Positions 37,491-46,312 of a DNA stretch of 64,000 nucleotides are shown here, one piece after another. Source of the stretch: Candidatus Krumholzibacteriia bacterium (GTDB taxonomy: Bacteria; Krumholzibacteriota; Krumholzibacteriia; WVZY01; JAKEHA01); contig JAOUHG010000003.1 in the NCBI GenBank assembly GCA_029865265.1, forward strand, positions 1-64,000, given 5' to 3'. A program made the position numbers and the translations under genes. How positions within the stretch are numbered: position 1 is the stretch's first letter; each line of letters begins with the position of its first letter. The notes under the pieces are model-generated. The model was not told where the DNA came from, did not search any database, and was given only the letters and a program-made list of their open reading frames with translations.

Positions 37491-39137
37491 CTAGCGGTAC
37501 GCCTGCGGATGCCGGGTGTGGAAGTCGGTGGCTTCCTGGTATGCCCTGGCCACCGCCAGCACGGTGGCGTCCCCGTAGAGCCTGCCCATGAAGGTGATGC
37601 TGGTCGGTTCCCCGTCCTCGTCGAAGCCATTGGGCAGCACCACGCACGGGTGACCGGTGAGATTGGTGATCAGCAGGTTGTCACCGCCAAAGCTCGGGGT
37701 GATGTACACGTCCACCGGCAGTTTCTCCATTTCCCGCATCAGCTCCGTGCGGATGCGATTGGCCTGGATGTACTCGACGGCGGGGATGAACCGCGCGGCG
37801 CGGAACGTGTTGGGCCACGCGTTCTTGATCTGCCGCACCATAAGATCGTCGCGATTGCTGCGCGTGAGGTCGTCGAACGCAGCCGCCGCCTCCGCGGAAA
37901 GAATGCACCCCAGCGGTGATGCGTCCATCGCGGGCAGTTCGATGGGGGTCAGGGTCGCTCCCAGTGCGCGCAGCTTCTCGAGTGTTGCGTTGTCGCGCTC
38001 CCGGTTGGGGTAGTCCTCCTCGAACATGGACTTGACGAAGCCGATGCGGAGATCCGCGAGCTTGACATCGGGACGATAGGCGAACGGCCCGTCGACCACC
38101 GCAGGGTCGATTCCATCGGCTCCACGGATGGCCTGGAAGACGATCGCACAATCCTCGACCGACCGGCAGATGGGCCCGATCTTGTCCATCGACCACGACA
38201 GGGCCATGGCACCGGCGCGGCTCACGCGGCCGAACGTGGGCCGCAGGCCGGTGGTGCCGCAAACGGTGGACGGCGAGACGATGGAGCCCCAGGTCTCGGT
38301 TCCGATCGCAAACGGCACCAGCCCCGCCGCGGTCGCCGACGCCGATCCCGCCGAAGAACCGCTGGACCCCTTCTCGGTGTTCCAGGGGTTGCGCGTCCTG
38401 CCCCCGAACCAGACGTCGCCCCAGGCCAGCGCGCCCAGCGTGGTCTTCGCCACCAGCACCGCCCCGGCTTCATCGAGCTTGCGGATCACGGTGGCGGTAT
38501 CGTCGATGGTCTGATCCCGGTACGGCATGGCGCCCCAGGTGGTCTTGGTCCCCTCGACGGCCAGAAGGTCCTTCGCACCGTAGGGCATCCCGTGCAGCGG
38601 TCCGCGGTACTTGCCCCTGGCGATTTCCGCATCCGCGCGCCGGGCCGCATCCATCGCGCGCTCCTCGGTGAGACTCACCACACACTCGAGCGCCGGTCCG
38701 TATCGCTTGAGACGAGCGAGGTACATGGTGGTGAGTTCGACCGACGTCACCTGCTTCGTCCGGATGAGCTCGGCCAGATCGGCGACGGGCCAGAATGCGA
38801 CATCTTCCAGATTGGCGGGCCGCTTGACCTTGCGGGGCTTGCTCCAGCGCGGACCGGACGAAGCGGCGGGAGGCGGACCGGACGCAAGTCGCAGTACCAG
38901 CGCGGGCGGAACCGCGTTTGGTACCGGCGTGGCCCTCATGCTCCCGTAGCCTTCCAGATAGTCGGCGAGGTCGGACTGCATGGAGTCCCGCTCCGCGTCG
39001 TCAAACTCGAGCCCGATGATCTTCTCGGCGCCGGCGATGTCGCTCTTCGAGAACGGCAGATCCCCCTGCGCCACGCCCACTATATATCCCACGGCCAGGG
39101 CCGTCGTCGAAATCGCAAGCACGGCACGAATACGCAT
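37491..39137 (-). CDS. Amidase-signature family hydrolase, exported
   Basis: This 548-residue enzyme has a signal-peptide-like N-terminus (RAVLAISTTALAVGYIVGVAQG). The Ser-Ser-Lys triad of the amidase signature family is intact: Lys189 in GMPYGAKDLLAV, cis-Ser261 in KGSSGSSAGSAS and nucleophile Ser285 in GTETWGSIVSPS, with spacings of 72 and 24 residues that match fatty-acid amide hydrolase. The family hydrolyses amide bonds of many small substrates; a periplasmic form suggests scavenging of amides or peptidoglycan-related amides. Its ATG overlaps the stop of the upstream flavoprotein gene (TAATG), so the two are translationally coupled. A Pro/Lys-rich insertion at residues 70-108 is unusual. 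Confidence 0.93.
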   Translation of the reverse strand: MRIRAVLAISTTALAVGYIVGVAQGDLPFSKSDIAGAEKIIGLEFDDAERDSMQSDLADYLEGYGSMRATPVPNAVPPALVLRLASGPPPAASSGPRWSKPRKVKRPANLEDVAFWPVADLAELIRTKQVTSVELTTMYLARLKRYGPALECVVSLTEERAMDAARRADAEIARGKYRGPLHGMPYGAKDLLAVEGTKTTWGAMPYRDQTIDDTATVIRKLDEAGAVLVAKTTLGALAWGDVWFGGRTRNPWNTEKGSSGSSAGSASATAAGLVPFAIGTETWGSIVSPSTVCGTTGLRPTFGRVSRAGAMALSWSMDKIGPICRSVEDCAIVFQAIRGADGIDPAVVDGPFAYRPDVKLADLRIGFVKSMFEEDYPNRERDNATLEKLRALGATLTPIELPAMDASPLGCILSAEAAAAFDDLTRSNRDDLMVRQIKNAWPNTFRAARFIPAVEYIQANRIRTELMREMEKLPVDVYITPSFGGDNLLITNLTGHPCVVLPNGFDEDGEPTSITFMGRLYGDATVLAVARAYQEATDFHTRHPQAYR

Positions 39138-40507
39138 TATCTTCCCTCCAGGACCGCTAGCATCTCATCCACACGAACGAACTTCTCGCGCGGTTTTCCC
39201 ACCGCGGCGCCCCGCGCCACTTCCGCCGCATCGATGCAGCGCCAGTCTTCGTAGGACACCACGCGCACGCCCCGCTCCGCGAGCAAAGCGCTAACCGCGT
39301 CCCGCGACGGCTCCTCGCACGCGGGCAGCGCAGGAATATCCGCCAGCACGTGTTTGACCGTCTCGAAGCTGTCCGGCTTGTTGGTGCCGATGATCCCCGA
39401 CGGGCCGCGCTTGATCCAACCCGCCACGTACAGCCCCGGCACCGCCTTGCCGTCCCGCGTGATGCGCCCCTCCAGGTTGGCGAATACACCGCTGCGGTCA
39501 TCGAAGGGGATGCCGTCGATGGGAACGCCCCGGTAGCCCACGCTGCGGAACAGGACACCGCAGCGGACCGTCTCGGTGACCCCGGTTCCGCGCGCCTTCT
39601 GCCGTCCGGCGTCGCCCGTCAGTTCGTTGCGTTCCATGAGCACCGACTCCAGATGTGACGCGCCCTGCAGCTGTTGCGGCCCCCGGTAGAACTGAATCAT
39701 CAGGCGACGACTCTTCCCCGCGGGTGCACGGGCCGCGAGGTTCTTCAGGAGCTCGTAGTTCTTGATGGCGTCGCGCCACTTGAGTTCTTCGAGCTCCGCG
39801 CGGCTGGCCGCGTTGAGTTCGAGTTCCACGGGGTCCACCAGGACGTCGCAATCGGCAAGTTCCCCGAGTTCCTTCAGTTCGGGAGGCGTGAACGCGGCCT
39901 GCACCGGCCCGCGCCGGCCCACCATGCGCACCTCGCGCACCTTCGAGTCCGCCAGCACATCCAGCGCGTGGGCGGCGATGTCGGTGTGCTTGAGTTCGTC
40001 CACGGTCTTGGCCAGGATGCGCGCCACGTCCATGGCAACGTTGCCCTGACCGATGACCACAGCGCACTCGTGGGAAAGGTCGAAGTTGTGATCGCGGTAG
40101 GCGGGGTGCCCGTTGTACCACGCCACGAACTCGGTGGCGGTGTAGCTGCCGGGAAGATCCTCGCCGGGAATGCCGAGGCGGCGGTCGGTCTGCGCGCCGG
40201 AGGCAAACACGACTGCGTCGTAGAAGCGCCTCAGTTCCATGACGCTGATATCGCGTCCGACCTCGACATTGCCGAACAACGCGAAGCCCGGATGCCCCGC
40301 CGTCTTTTCGTAGCGGGCGATGATGTTCTTTATCTTGGGATGATCGGGCGCAACCCCGTACCGGACGAGGCCAAACGGCGCCGGCAGCGCCTCGAACATG
40401 TCAACCTGGGTGGACGCTCCACCCGCAAGAAGCGCCTCTGCGGCGTAAAATCCGCTGGGTCCGCTGCCCACCACTGCGATGCGGAGCGGACGGTCCCCGC
40501 GCACCAT
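39137..40507 (-). CDS. Ferredoxin/adrenodoxin-NADP+ reductase-type flavoprotein
   Basis: This 456-residue enzyme starts at ATG 40507 with AAAGGGG seven bases upstream. FAD binding is shown by RIAVVGSGPSGFYAAEALL and the FGLVRYGVAPDHPKIKNI block, which is specific for the FprA/adrenodoxin-reductase group. The NADP site is VIGQGNVAMDVARIL, followed by RRGPVQAAFT. The C-terminal GWIKRGPSGIIGTNKPDS is also diagnostic. It moves electrons between NADPH and a ferredoxin. The partner is not in the window. It precedes the amidase with a 1-base overlap. The upstream DUF1330 frame runs 178 bases into this gene. Confidence 0.95.
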   Translation of the reverse strand: MVRGDRPLRIAVVGSGPSGFYAAEALLAGGASTQVDMFEALPAPFGLVRYGVAPDHPKIKNIIARYEKTAGHPGFALFGNVEVGRDISVMELRRFYDAVVFASGAQTDRRLGIPGEDLPGSYTATEFVAWYNGHPAYRDHNFDLSHECAVVIGQGNVAMDVARILAKTVDELKHTDIAAHALDVLADSKVREVRMVGRRGPVQAAFTPPELKELGELADCDVLVDPVELELNAASRAELEELKWRDAIKNYELLKNLAARAPAGKSRRLMIQFYRGPQQLQGASHLESVLMERNELTGDAGRQKARGTGVTETVRCGVLFRSVGYRGVPIDGIPFDDRSGVFANLEGRITRDGKAVPGLYVAGWIKRGPSGIIGTNKPDSFETVKHVLADIPALPACEEPSRDAVSALLAERGVRVVSYEDWRCIDAAEVARGAAVGKPREKFVRVDEMLAVLEGR

Positions 40508-40875
40508 CGTGAACCCCTTTCTCGGGAAATGCCGCACACCGCGCTTTCAGTCGGCGGCGGCAGGACGGGCGAGGGACAGACCTCGGCCCAGGTTCCCTCG
40601 ACGACGATCATCTTCGTGCGCGCCGTCTGGTGTCGCATGCGGCGCGCATCCCGGTACTCCGGAGACTCGAGCCACTGACGGGCTCGATCGATGCTCTCGA
40701 ATTCGAGGATTACCACACGTCCGGGGTTCCAGTCACCCTCGAGAATCCTGGTACGTCCGCCGCGGGCCAGGTAGCGGCCGCCGTACAACGCGACGGTCTC
40801 ACCCGCCATGGCCTTGTAGCGCGCATACCCCTCGGGGTCGGTGATCTCGATGTCCACAATAACGTACGCCGACAT
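40330..40875 (-). CDS. DUF1330 protein with abnormal C-terminal extension into the next gene
   Basis: Residues 1-95 from ATG 40875 (GGAG upstream) are a complete DUF1330 domain: SAYVIVDIEITDPEGYARYK, GGRYLARGGRTRILEGDW, RVVILEFESIDRARQW and SPEYRDARRMRHQTARTKMIVVEGT. The family normally stops here. In this sequence no stop occurs for another 85 codons, and the tail is the shadow of the flavoprotein N-terminus, rich in Arg and Pro. A TGA in the neighbouring frame (CCGACTGA, near 40549) would end the gene at the usual length after a one-base indel. So either the stop was recently lost or there is a sequencing error in the CCGCCGCCG run. DUF1330 is a small dimeric ferredoxin-like fold of unknown role. 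Confidence 0.75.
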   Translation of the reverse strand: MSAYVIVDIEITDPEGYARYKAMAGETVALYGGRYLARGGRTRILEGDWNPGRVVILEFESIDRARQWLESPEYRDARRMRHQTARTKMIVVEGTWAEVCPSPVLPPPTESAVCGISRERGSRWCAGTVRSASQWWAADPADFTPQRRFLRVERPPRLTCSRRCRRRLASSGTGLRPIIPR

Positions 40876-40890
40876 GTCATTCTCCACTTA

Positions 40891-43506
40891 TCAGGGCGCG
40901 GCCGGGAGGCTGCGCAGGTAGGCCGCAACCGACTCCCCTTCCCGCTCGCGCAGGTTCACGCAGTCAGATATCTGCTCGGACACCTTGGCCATGCTGGCGC
41001 CGGTACCCTCCACCTGGTGCTCCGGATCCGCAAAGAACTTCTGCGCGGCCTCCATGCGCTGCTCCGAACACCCGCTCACGAAGTACGGGAAGTACGACGT
41101 GAACTCGGGCGGCACGCGCGCCGCCAGCGCCGTGTAGTTGTGGGTCATCCACTTGTACACGCGGTCGCGCCCCTGCTCGGTGGCAAAGAGACCGGCGACC
41201 ACCTGCCACATGTCCGTTGGGCGGACATTGTCGCTCAGCACGTAGCCGAGGGTGGCATCCTGCAGGGCGGGATCCTGGAAACGTCCCAGCGCCGCCAGAT
41301 ATCGGTTCTTCTCCGTCGGATTCTTGGAATTCTCGTAGTGCGCGCGGAACTCTCCGTACAGCGCCTCGTCGCCATCAATCGCCGCCACCCCGAGCACCGC
41401 GCCCGCAACCGAGGCGTCGACTGAACTGGGATCCTCCAGGTAACGGGCGGTCATCGCCTTGCAGTAGGCGCGCACGGCGGGGTCGCGCCCGTCGTCACCC
41501 AGCATGCGGATCATTCCGGGCCGAATCCCGGCGACCACCTCGGAGTCGTTGTCGCGCGGCTCGATGCCGTAGCGCTCACGCGCCGGCCCCAGCGCCCGTT
41601 GCACGTAGGCGGCATACTCGGTGGTCAGGTCGTCGCTGACGAACGCCCCGCGCAGACCGTTCAGATCCTCGATCACGGCGGAAACGATATCCGGCTCCGG
41701 CGTCCCAGCGAACGACGCGGCCAGCGCCAGGTATTCGTCACCGCTGATCTCCCCGGCCGCCAGCAACGCGCGCGCGTTGGACAGGAAGCGCGCCCGCTCG
41801 CGCTGGCCCATGGTCTGGTCCGGAGCGGATGCAATCTTTACCATCATCTCCGCGGGAACGATCCAGCGGTAGTAGCCGGCGCCGCCCTCGTCGGGCATCA
41901 CCCATTCGACGTGGCCGGGAACCTCGACGCGCTTCGACTCCTTGTCCAGGAGCACGACCCGCGTCTGCACGTTCTTCCCATCGGAGATCTTCAGGCGCAC
42001 CGGCACCGTCCACAGCGCCGGCGTGGCGTCACCGCCGTGGTTGACGAATCGCTTCTGCGATACCGTCAGGACGCCACCGTCGCCCACTTCCACACGCACC
42101 AGCGGAAAGCCGGGCTGGTCGAGGAAGCTCGAGAGCAGGGGCTCGAGGTTCGCGTCCGCCGCGTTGGAAAGCGCGGCAAACAGGTCCGACCCCACGGCAT
42201 TGCCCCACGCATGGTCGTGCAGGTACTGGCGCACACCGCGCCGGAATGCCTCTTCACCAATGAACTGCTCGGTCATGCGCAGCACGGTGCGCCCCTTCTG
42301 ATAGGCGAGACCGATGTCCTCCATGATGTCGTTGCCGGAGTCCACCTTCTTGCGCACGGGGGTGGTGGACTTGCGCGCGTCGCCCATCATGGTCTGGTTG
42401 ACCTCCTGGGCGAAGTCGCTCTCCAGGTCCGCGTCGGGATACAGCTGTACGGCGATCTTCTCCGAGAGCCAGTCCGCAAACGACTCGTTGAGCCACAGGT
42501 CATCCCACCACGCCATGGTGACGTAGTCTCCGAACCACATGTGCGCCACTTCGTGTGCGGTGACGAAGTCGAGCCGCCGCATCTGGGCTTCGCTCGACGT
42601 CTCCGGGTCGACCAGCAGCAGGCGGTCACGGTAGGTGATCGCACCCGGGTTCTCCATGGCGCCCGGCCAGTACTCGGGCACAGCAATCAGGTCGAGCTTT
42701 TCGTAGGGATACGGAATGCCGAAGTAGTCCTCCAGCGCCGCCACGATCTTCGCCGTGGTTGTTGCCGCGTACTTGCCCAGCTTCTTCTGTCCCTTGGTCA
42801 TGTAGACGCGCCCCGGCACCTTCATCCCCGTAATGGGAACGCTCTCGAGCGGCCCGGCAGCGATGGCGATGAGGTAGGTGGAGGTTGGCGGCATCTTCTT
42901 GAAGACGATCGTCTTGTCGGCCGCGCCCATGATTTCCTTTTCGACTGGTGCGTTGCTGACCGCTTCCTGCTGCATGGGTACCGTCACGGTCAACTGGAAG
43001 GGAATCTTGTAGATCGGTTCGTCCCAGCACGGGAAGGCCTTGCGCGCGTCCATGGCCTCCATCTGCGTGAACAGGTAGCCGCGCCCCTCGTACACGACAC
43101 GGTACAGGCCCACCGCGCGGGTGTTGTACGGCTTGGAGAACGAAATCGACAGCGTGTAGGCGCCGGGCGCCAGTTCGGATGCCGCGGTCGCGCGCTGGGT
43201 GCCGCGGTCGCCCGCGGACGCGATCTCGACGCCAACGCCCCCCCCCTCGCCACGCAGCTCGACTGTGTCGAGTGTCATCTCCTCGGCGTGGAAGAGGAAC
43301 TCCCGGGTGGGACGCTCGACGCGCAGGTCGATACGGACCGATCCGGTGTAGTCGTCCTTGTCGGCATCGAGGTCCAGTTCGATGGCCATGAAAGTGGGGG
43401 CGACGTTCGGGTCCAGCCGGGGCTCGTCCGCGAGGGACGGCACCACCGCCAGGACGACGAGGAACAAACTGATCCATGCCGGAACCGGCCATGACCTGAG
43501 TCGCAT
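40891..43506 (-). CDS. M1-family zinc aminopeptidase, exported
   Basis: This 871-residue enzyme has a signal peptide at about residues 1-26 (LFLVVLAVVPSLADE). The M1 zinc site is His318-Glu319-x-x-His322 in HEVAHMWFGDYV with the third ligand Glu341 in DLWLNESFADW, and the exopeptidase motif GAMENPG precedes it. A C-terminal ERAP1-like helical domain covers about residues 530-860. Total length is normal for the family. It removes N-terminal residues from peptides in the periplasm and, together with the exported M3 and S8 peptidases in this window, suggests a protein-scavenging lifestyle. A run of nine C's at 43238-43246 lies in the N-terminal domain; the frame is intact. Confidence 0.95.
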   Translation of the reverse strand: MRLRSWPVPAWISLFLVVLAVVPSLADEPRLDPNVAPTFMAIELDLDADKDDYTGSVRIDLRVERPTREFLFHAEEMTLDTVELRGEGGGVGVEIASAGDRGTQRATAASELAPGAYTLSISFSKPYNTRAVGLYRVVYEGRGYLFTQMEAMDARKAFPCWDEPIYKIPFQLTVTVPMQQEAVSNAPVEKEIMGAADKTIVFKKMPPTSTYLIAIAAGPLESVPITGMKVPGRVYMTKGQKKLGKYAATTTAKIVAALEDYFGIPYPYEKLDLIAVPEYWPGAMENPGAITYRDRLLLVDPETSSEAQMRRLDFVTAHEVAHMWFGDYVTMAWWDDLWLNESFADWLSEKIAVQLYPDADLESDFAQEVNQTMMGDARKSTTPVRKKVDSGNDIMEDIGLAYQKGRTVLRMTEQFIGEEAFRRGVRQYLHDHAWGNAVGSDLFAALSNAADANLEPLLSSFLDQPGFPLVRVEVGDGGVLTVSQKRFVNHGGDATPALWTVPVRLKISDGKNVQTRVVLLDKESKRVEVPGHVEWVMPDEGGAGYYRWIVPAEMMVKIASAPDQTMGQRERARFLSNARALLAAGEISGDEYLALAASFAGTPEPDIVSAVIEDLNGLRGAFVSDDLTTEYAAYVQRALGPARERYGIEPRDNDSEVVAGIRPGMIRMLGDDGRDPAVRAYCKAMTARYLEDPSSVDASVAGAVLGVAAIDGDEALYGEFRAHYENSKNPTEKNRYLAALGRFQDPALQDATLGYVLSDNVRPTDMWQVVAGLFATEQGRDRVYKWMTHNYTALAARVPPEFTSYFPYFVSGCSEQRMEAAQKFFADPEHQVEGTGASMAKVSEQISDCVNLREREGESVAAYLRSLPAAP

Positions 43507-43597
43507 GAGATCCTCCGAGTAGGTGGCAAGTGCGCGTGACGGGAAAGGCGGAATTCTAACACATTGCCGGGACTACGGCGGCGGCGGCGGCAGGGTT

Positions 43598-44332
43598 TCA
43601 GCGGCCCTTGAGGGCGTTGGCGATCCAGAAGGTCCGGTGCACCGAGGTGATCACGGTTCCCACCGCGATCAAGACCACGCTGGCCGCAACCACCGTGCCC
43701 TCGCCCCGTCCCAGGGCAGCCGACAGGGTGGGATCGAGGATGGACCCCAGGCCCAGGATGATCATGCGCTCGGCGCGCTGCATCATTCCCACCTTGCACA
43801 GCACGCCGAGGCTCTCGCCGCGGGCGCGTGTGTAGCTCACCAGCAGCGAGCCCCCCAGGGCCACCACCACTGCCAGCGACCTCCAGCCACCGGCGAAATA
43901 GTAGGCCAGGCCCGCGAAGGCGAAAAACTCGGTGAATCGATCCAGGGTGGAGTCGAGAAACGCGCCGCGCGCGTCCGCAACATGCGTGGCGCGGGCCACC
44001 TCCCCGTCCATGACGTCGGCCAGACCGCTGACGAAGATAAGCGCCCCGGCAACGGGATGATGACCGGTTGCGTACGCCACCATGCTGCCCAGACCGCAAA
44101 CGATGGCGAACATATTATAGAAGAGCGGGCTCAGGCCGGCGGCCACCGACCCGCGGGTCACCGGGCGGATCAGCCAGTAGAACCAGTTGCGCACCCAGAA
44201 CCCGAGGACGAACGTGCCCCCGCGCCCGGTGCGATCGTCCACCACGCGTCCCGCCGCAGTCATCCGGTAAGCGAGCATCGTCACCAGCGCGAACCCCACC
44301 ACACACACCAGCGAAACAATCTCCGGCCTCAT
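43598..44332 (-). CDS. CDP-alcohol phosphatidyltransferase
   Basis: A 244-residue multi-pass membrane enzyme with the full family signature D-G-x2-A-R-x8-G-x3-D-x3-D in DGEVARATHVADARGAFLDSTLD. These enzymes move a phosphoalcohol head group onto, or off, a CDP-linked partner, for example in phosphatidylinositol or phosphatidylglycerol synthesis. The alcohol is not readable here; similarity of layout (GGSLLVSYTRARGE) to inositol-phosphate enzymes is only an impression. Its ATG overlaps the stop of the upstream nucleotidyltransferase-like gene (ATGA). It is the last gene of a three-gene unit with PlsC, opposite a serine-palmitoyltransferase-like set. Confidence 0.92.
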   Translation of the reverse strand: MRPEIVSLVCVVGFALVTMLAYRMTAAGRVVDDRTGRGGTFVLGFWVRNWFYWLIRPVTRGSVAAGLSPLFYNMFAIVCGLGSMVAYATGHHPVAGALIFVSGLADVMDGEVARATHVADARGAFLDSTLDRFTEFFAFAGLAYYFAGGWRSLAVVVALGGSLLVSYTRARGESLGVLCKVGMMQRAERMIILGLGSILDPTLSAALGRGEGTVVAASVVLIAVGTVITSVHRTFWIANALKGR

Positions 44333-45378
44333 GCATCGCTCCCGTCCGCCGGCGTGCCGGCTCCCCGGTTTGGATCGTTGTCGCGCATGGCGCGAATCAC
44401 GCGCAGCGCCTTCGGCCAGAGAAAAATGATCGGGAAGCGCCGCTCCGATTTGGTGAGTTCGATGCGCACCCCCGAGCGGCGTTCGATCTTGCGCACGATA
44501 TAGTCCAGCCAGTCGTCGAAGGTGAGCATGTACTTGAACCAGCGCAAGGTGGCGCGAAACTTCGAACGCCGGAAGAAGTGCCCCACCCGCCAGCGATGCC
44601 GCCGCGTGGGCCGCTTGACGAGCCGGTAGCGATCGTCCTCAACCGCCATGTCGCCCTCGGCGACAGCCCCCTGGAGGACGCGTTCGTAGGCGAGGCGGAA
44701 GAAACTCGACTGCGCGTTGTACACCTCGAGCACACGCGAGCGCGCCTCGGGCCGGATCTCTCCGGCGTAGGACACCTCCAGCATTCGCTGGCAGTATTCC
44801 ATCACGTTGAATGTCTTCTCCAGGAACAATGGCACCCAGTCCAGCGTGAGGTAACGGGCCGCCTCGATGCGGCGTTCCATCGCAATGCGATCCTTTGTGG
44901 AGCGGGCGTAGACGATGTGCACGCGCTGCGACAGCCGGCCCCGGAAGAAATGATCCTTCGCGTCCGCCGACATTTCGTGGGCGAGATCCCCCTCGGTGAC
45001 AATGAAGCACTTGGCGCCGGCGCGCAGGCCACCCGGGTCGTTGAGATAGATGATGTTGGGCGGCAACACCCGGTTGAGGGCCGCCATGATGCCGCTGTGC
45101 CGCGACGTGGGCAGCCGCGAGCCGATGGACTCGTAGAAACGCAGGTAGTTCTCGACCACGACGAACAGGTCGGCGGCGCTTCCCTCGCCGGGCGATGTCC
45201 CCAGCAACCGCGAGCCAAAGAACACCACCCCCACCAGATTGCGCCCGCATGCCTCGCTCAGCAGGTCGACGATATCGCGGACTTCCGGCGGAACCTGGTC
45301 GGGTGCGGCCACGCTTGCACCGGGAAACGGGCGCACCACCTCCCGCGCCGCGCCCCCGGGGCGCAACGGCCCGCTCAC
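44329..45378 (-). CDS. Nucleotidyltransferase-like protein of unknown function
   Basis: This 349-residue cytosolic protein has the motif VVFFGSRLLGTSPGEGSAADLFVVVE, a typical 'GSR...SDxDL' strand-loop-strand of the nucleotidyltransferase superfamily, although the first acidic residue of DxD is replaced (AADL) and activity is uncertain. The rest is helical and basic (RRHRWRVGHFFRRSKFRATLRWFKYML), suggesting contact with membrane or anionic lipid. It starts at GTG 45378, overlapping the PlsC stop by 4 bases, and its own stop overlaps the CDP-alcohol phosphatidyltransferase start. Such tight packing implies a shared pathway. It may transfer a nucleotide to a lipid intermediate. Family beyond the fold not recognised. 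Confidence 0.65.
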   Translation of the reverse strand: MSGPLRPGGAAREVVRPFPGASVAAPDQVPPEVRDIVDLLSEACGRNLVGVVFFGSRLLGTSPGEGSAADLFVVVENYLRFYESIGSRLPTSRHSGIMAALNRVLPPNIIYLNDPGGLRAGAKCFIVTEGDLAHEMSADAKDHFFRGRLSQRVHIVYARSTKDRIAMERRIEAARYLTLDWVPLFLEKTFNVMEYCQRMLEVSYAGEIRPEARSRVLEVYNAQSSFFRLAYERVLQGAVAEGDMAVEDDRYRLVKRPTRRHRWRVGHFFRRSKFRATLRWFKYMLTFDDWLDYIVRKIERRSGVRIELTKSERRFPIIFLWPKALRVIRAMRDNDPNRGAGTPADGSDA

Positions 45379-46190
45379 GACGACATCACCGGTTCGGCCG
45401 GCTCGCGGTCGCGGTGTTGTGATGCTGGCTCATCGCGTCTCATCTGCGCCAGCTTATCACACATGGTCCGCTCCAGCCGGTCGATGAATTCATCGTGGTT
45501 GTCGCGTCCGGTTCCATCGTACTCAAACGGCCCCACCGCTTCCGCCCTGCAACGCATGCGCGACACGGTACGGACGAAATCGGGCAGGCGCGCGCTCTTC
45601 CACATGCCATCGACGACGAGCACGTGCACCGTCCACGGCCGGGCGGACAGGAACGCGTGCAGCCCGGCCCGCTTCCAGGTTTGTATCTCGCCGTCGGGCG
45701 TGCGATGCCCCTCCGGGTATATGACGATGGGGTGCTGCGCGGCACGCGCCAGTTCCCCGAGGCGCTCGATCTCCGCGCGTCCCTTGCGGCCCGGGTAGAC
45801 GGGGATGTGTCCGTAGAGACGCAGCATGTGCGAGACGAGGGGGACGCCGCGCAGGTAGCGGTAGTGGGCCACCATCTGCGGATACCCGTCGGGCACGCAC
45901 AGGAATGCGAGCACAATGTCGACCAGCGACTGGTGGTTGGAGACGATGAGGATGCCGCCCTTCGTCGGGACGCGCAGACCGACGTCGAGCCGCGCGCCGA
46001 ACAACCGAAGCAGCCCGGCGGTCGAATCACGCCCCAGGCGGACGTGGAATCGCAGCAGGGGCTCGAGTCGGCCGGGTGCCAGCAGGGACACCGGCGTGAC
46101 CGTCACCCACAGCAGAATCTCGAGCGCGACGAACGTCACGCCGACACACAAAAGTGCTATTATTCCAATCAGTTGCCGAATCAATATCAT
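45375..46190 (-). CDS. 1-acyl-glycerol-3-phosphate acyltransferase (PlsC-like)
   Basis: This 271-residue membrane enzyme has an N-terminal membrane helix pair (QLIGIIALLCVGVTFVALEILLWVTV) and the HX4D acyltransferase motif in VSNHQSLVDIVL. The substrate-binding motif VYPGRKGR and the VIYPEGHRTPDGEI block III are also present. PlsC adds the second acyl chain to lysophosphatidate. Relatives acylate other lysophospholipids or amines. Start 46190 was chosen at the first hydrophobic segment; longer starts are Arg/Ser-rich. It leads the operon with the nucleotidyltransferase-like and CDP-alcohol genes, divergent by 122 bases from the serine-palmitoyltransferase-like gene. It is likely part of specialised lipid synthesis here. 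Confidence 0.92.
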   Translation of the reverse strand: MILIRQLIGIIALLCVGVTFVALEILLWVTVTPVSLLAPGRLEPLLRFHVRLGRDSTAGLLRLFGARLDVGLRVPTKGGILIVSNHQSLVDIVLAFLCVPDGYPQMVAHYRYLRGVPLVSHMLRLYGHIPVYPGRKGRAEIERLGELARAAQHPIVIYPEGHRTPDGEIQTWKRAGLHAFLSARPWTVHVLVVDGMWKSARLPDFVRTVSRMRCRAEAVGPFEYDGTGRDNHDEFIDRLERTMCDKLAQMRRDEPASQHRDREPAEPVMSS

Positions 46191-46312
46191 GTAGTCTGGT
46201 AAGGTAATTGCACGGGTCCCGGTGGCACCCTGCGCTTCCCCTAAATGGCTTGACGCACCGAGAACGATGCGGCAAAGTATCTTACCACGCTTCGAGGAGG
46301 AGACAACCAGAT

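Noticed and set aside
40508-40537. Start of the flavoprotein at 40537
   Set aside because: The start at 40507 has a better ribosome site (AAAGGGG) and the FAD motif follows at the normal distance.
41599-43494. 631-codon plus-strand open frame over the M1 aminopeptidase
   Set aside because: Shadow of HEVAH-containing frame; no start signal or motif.
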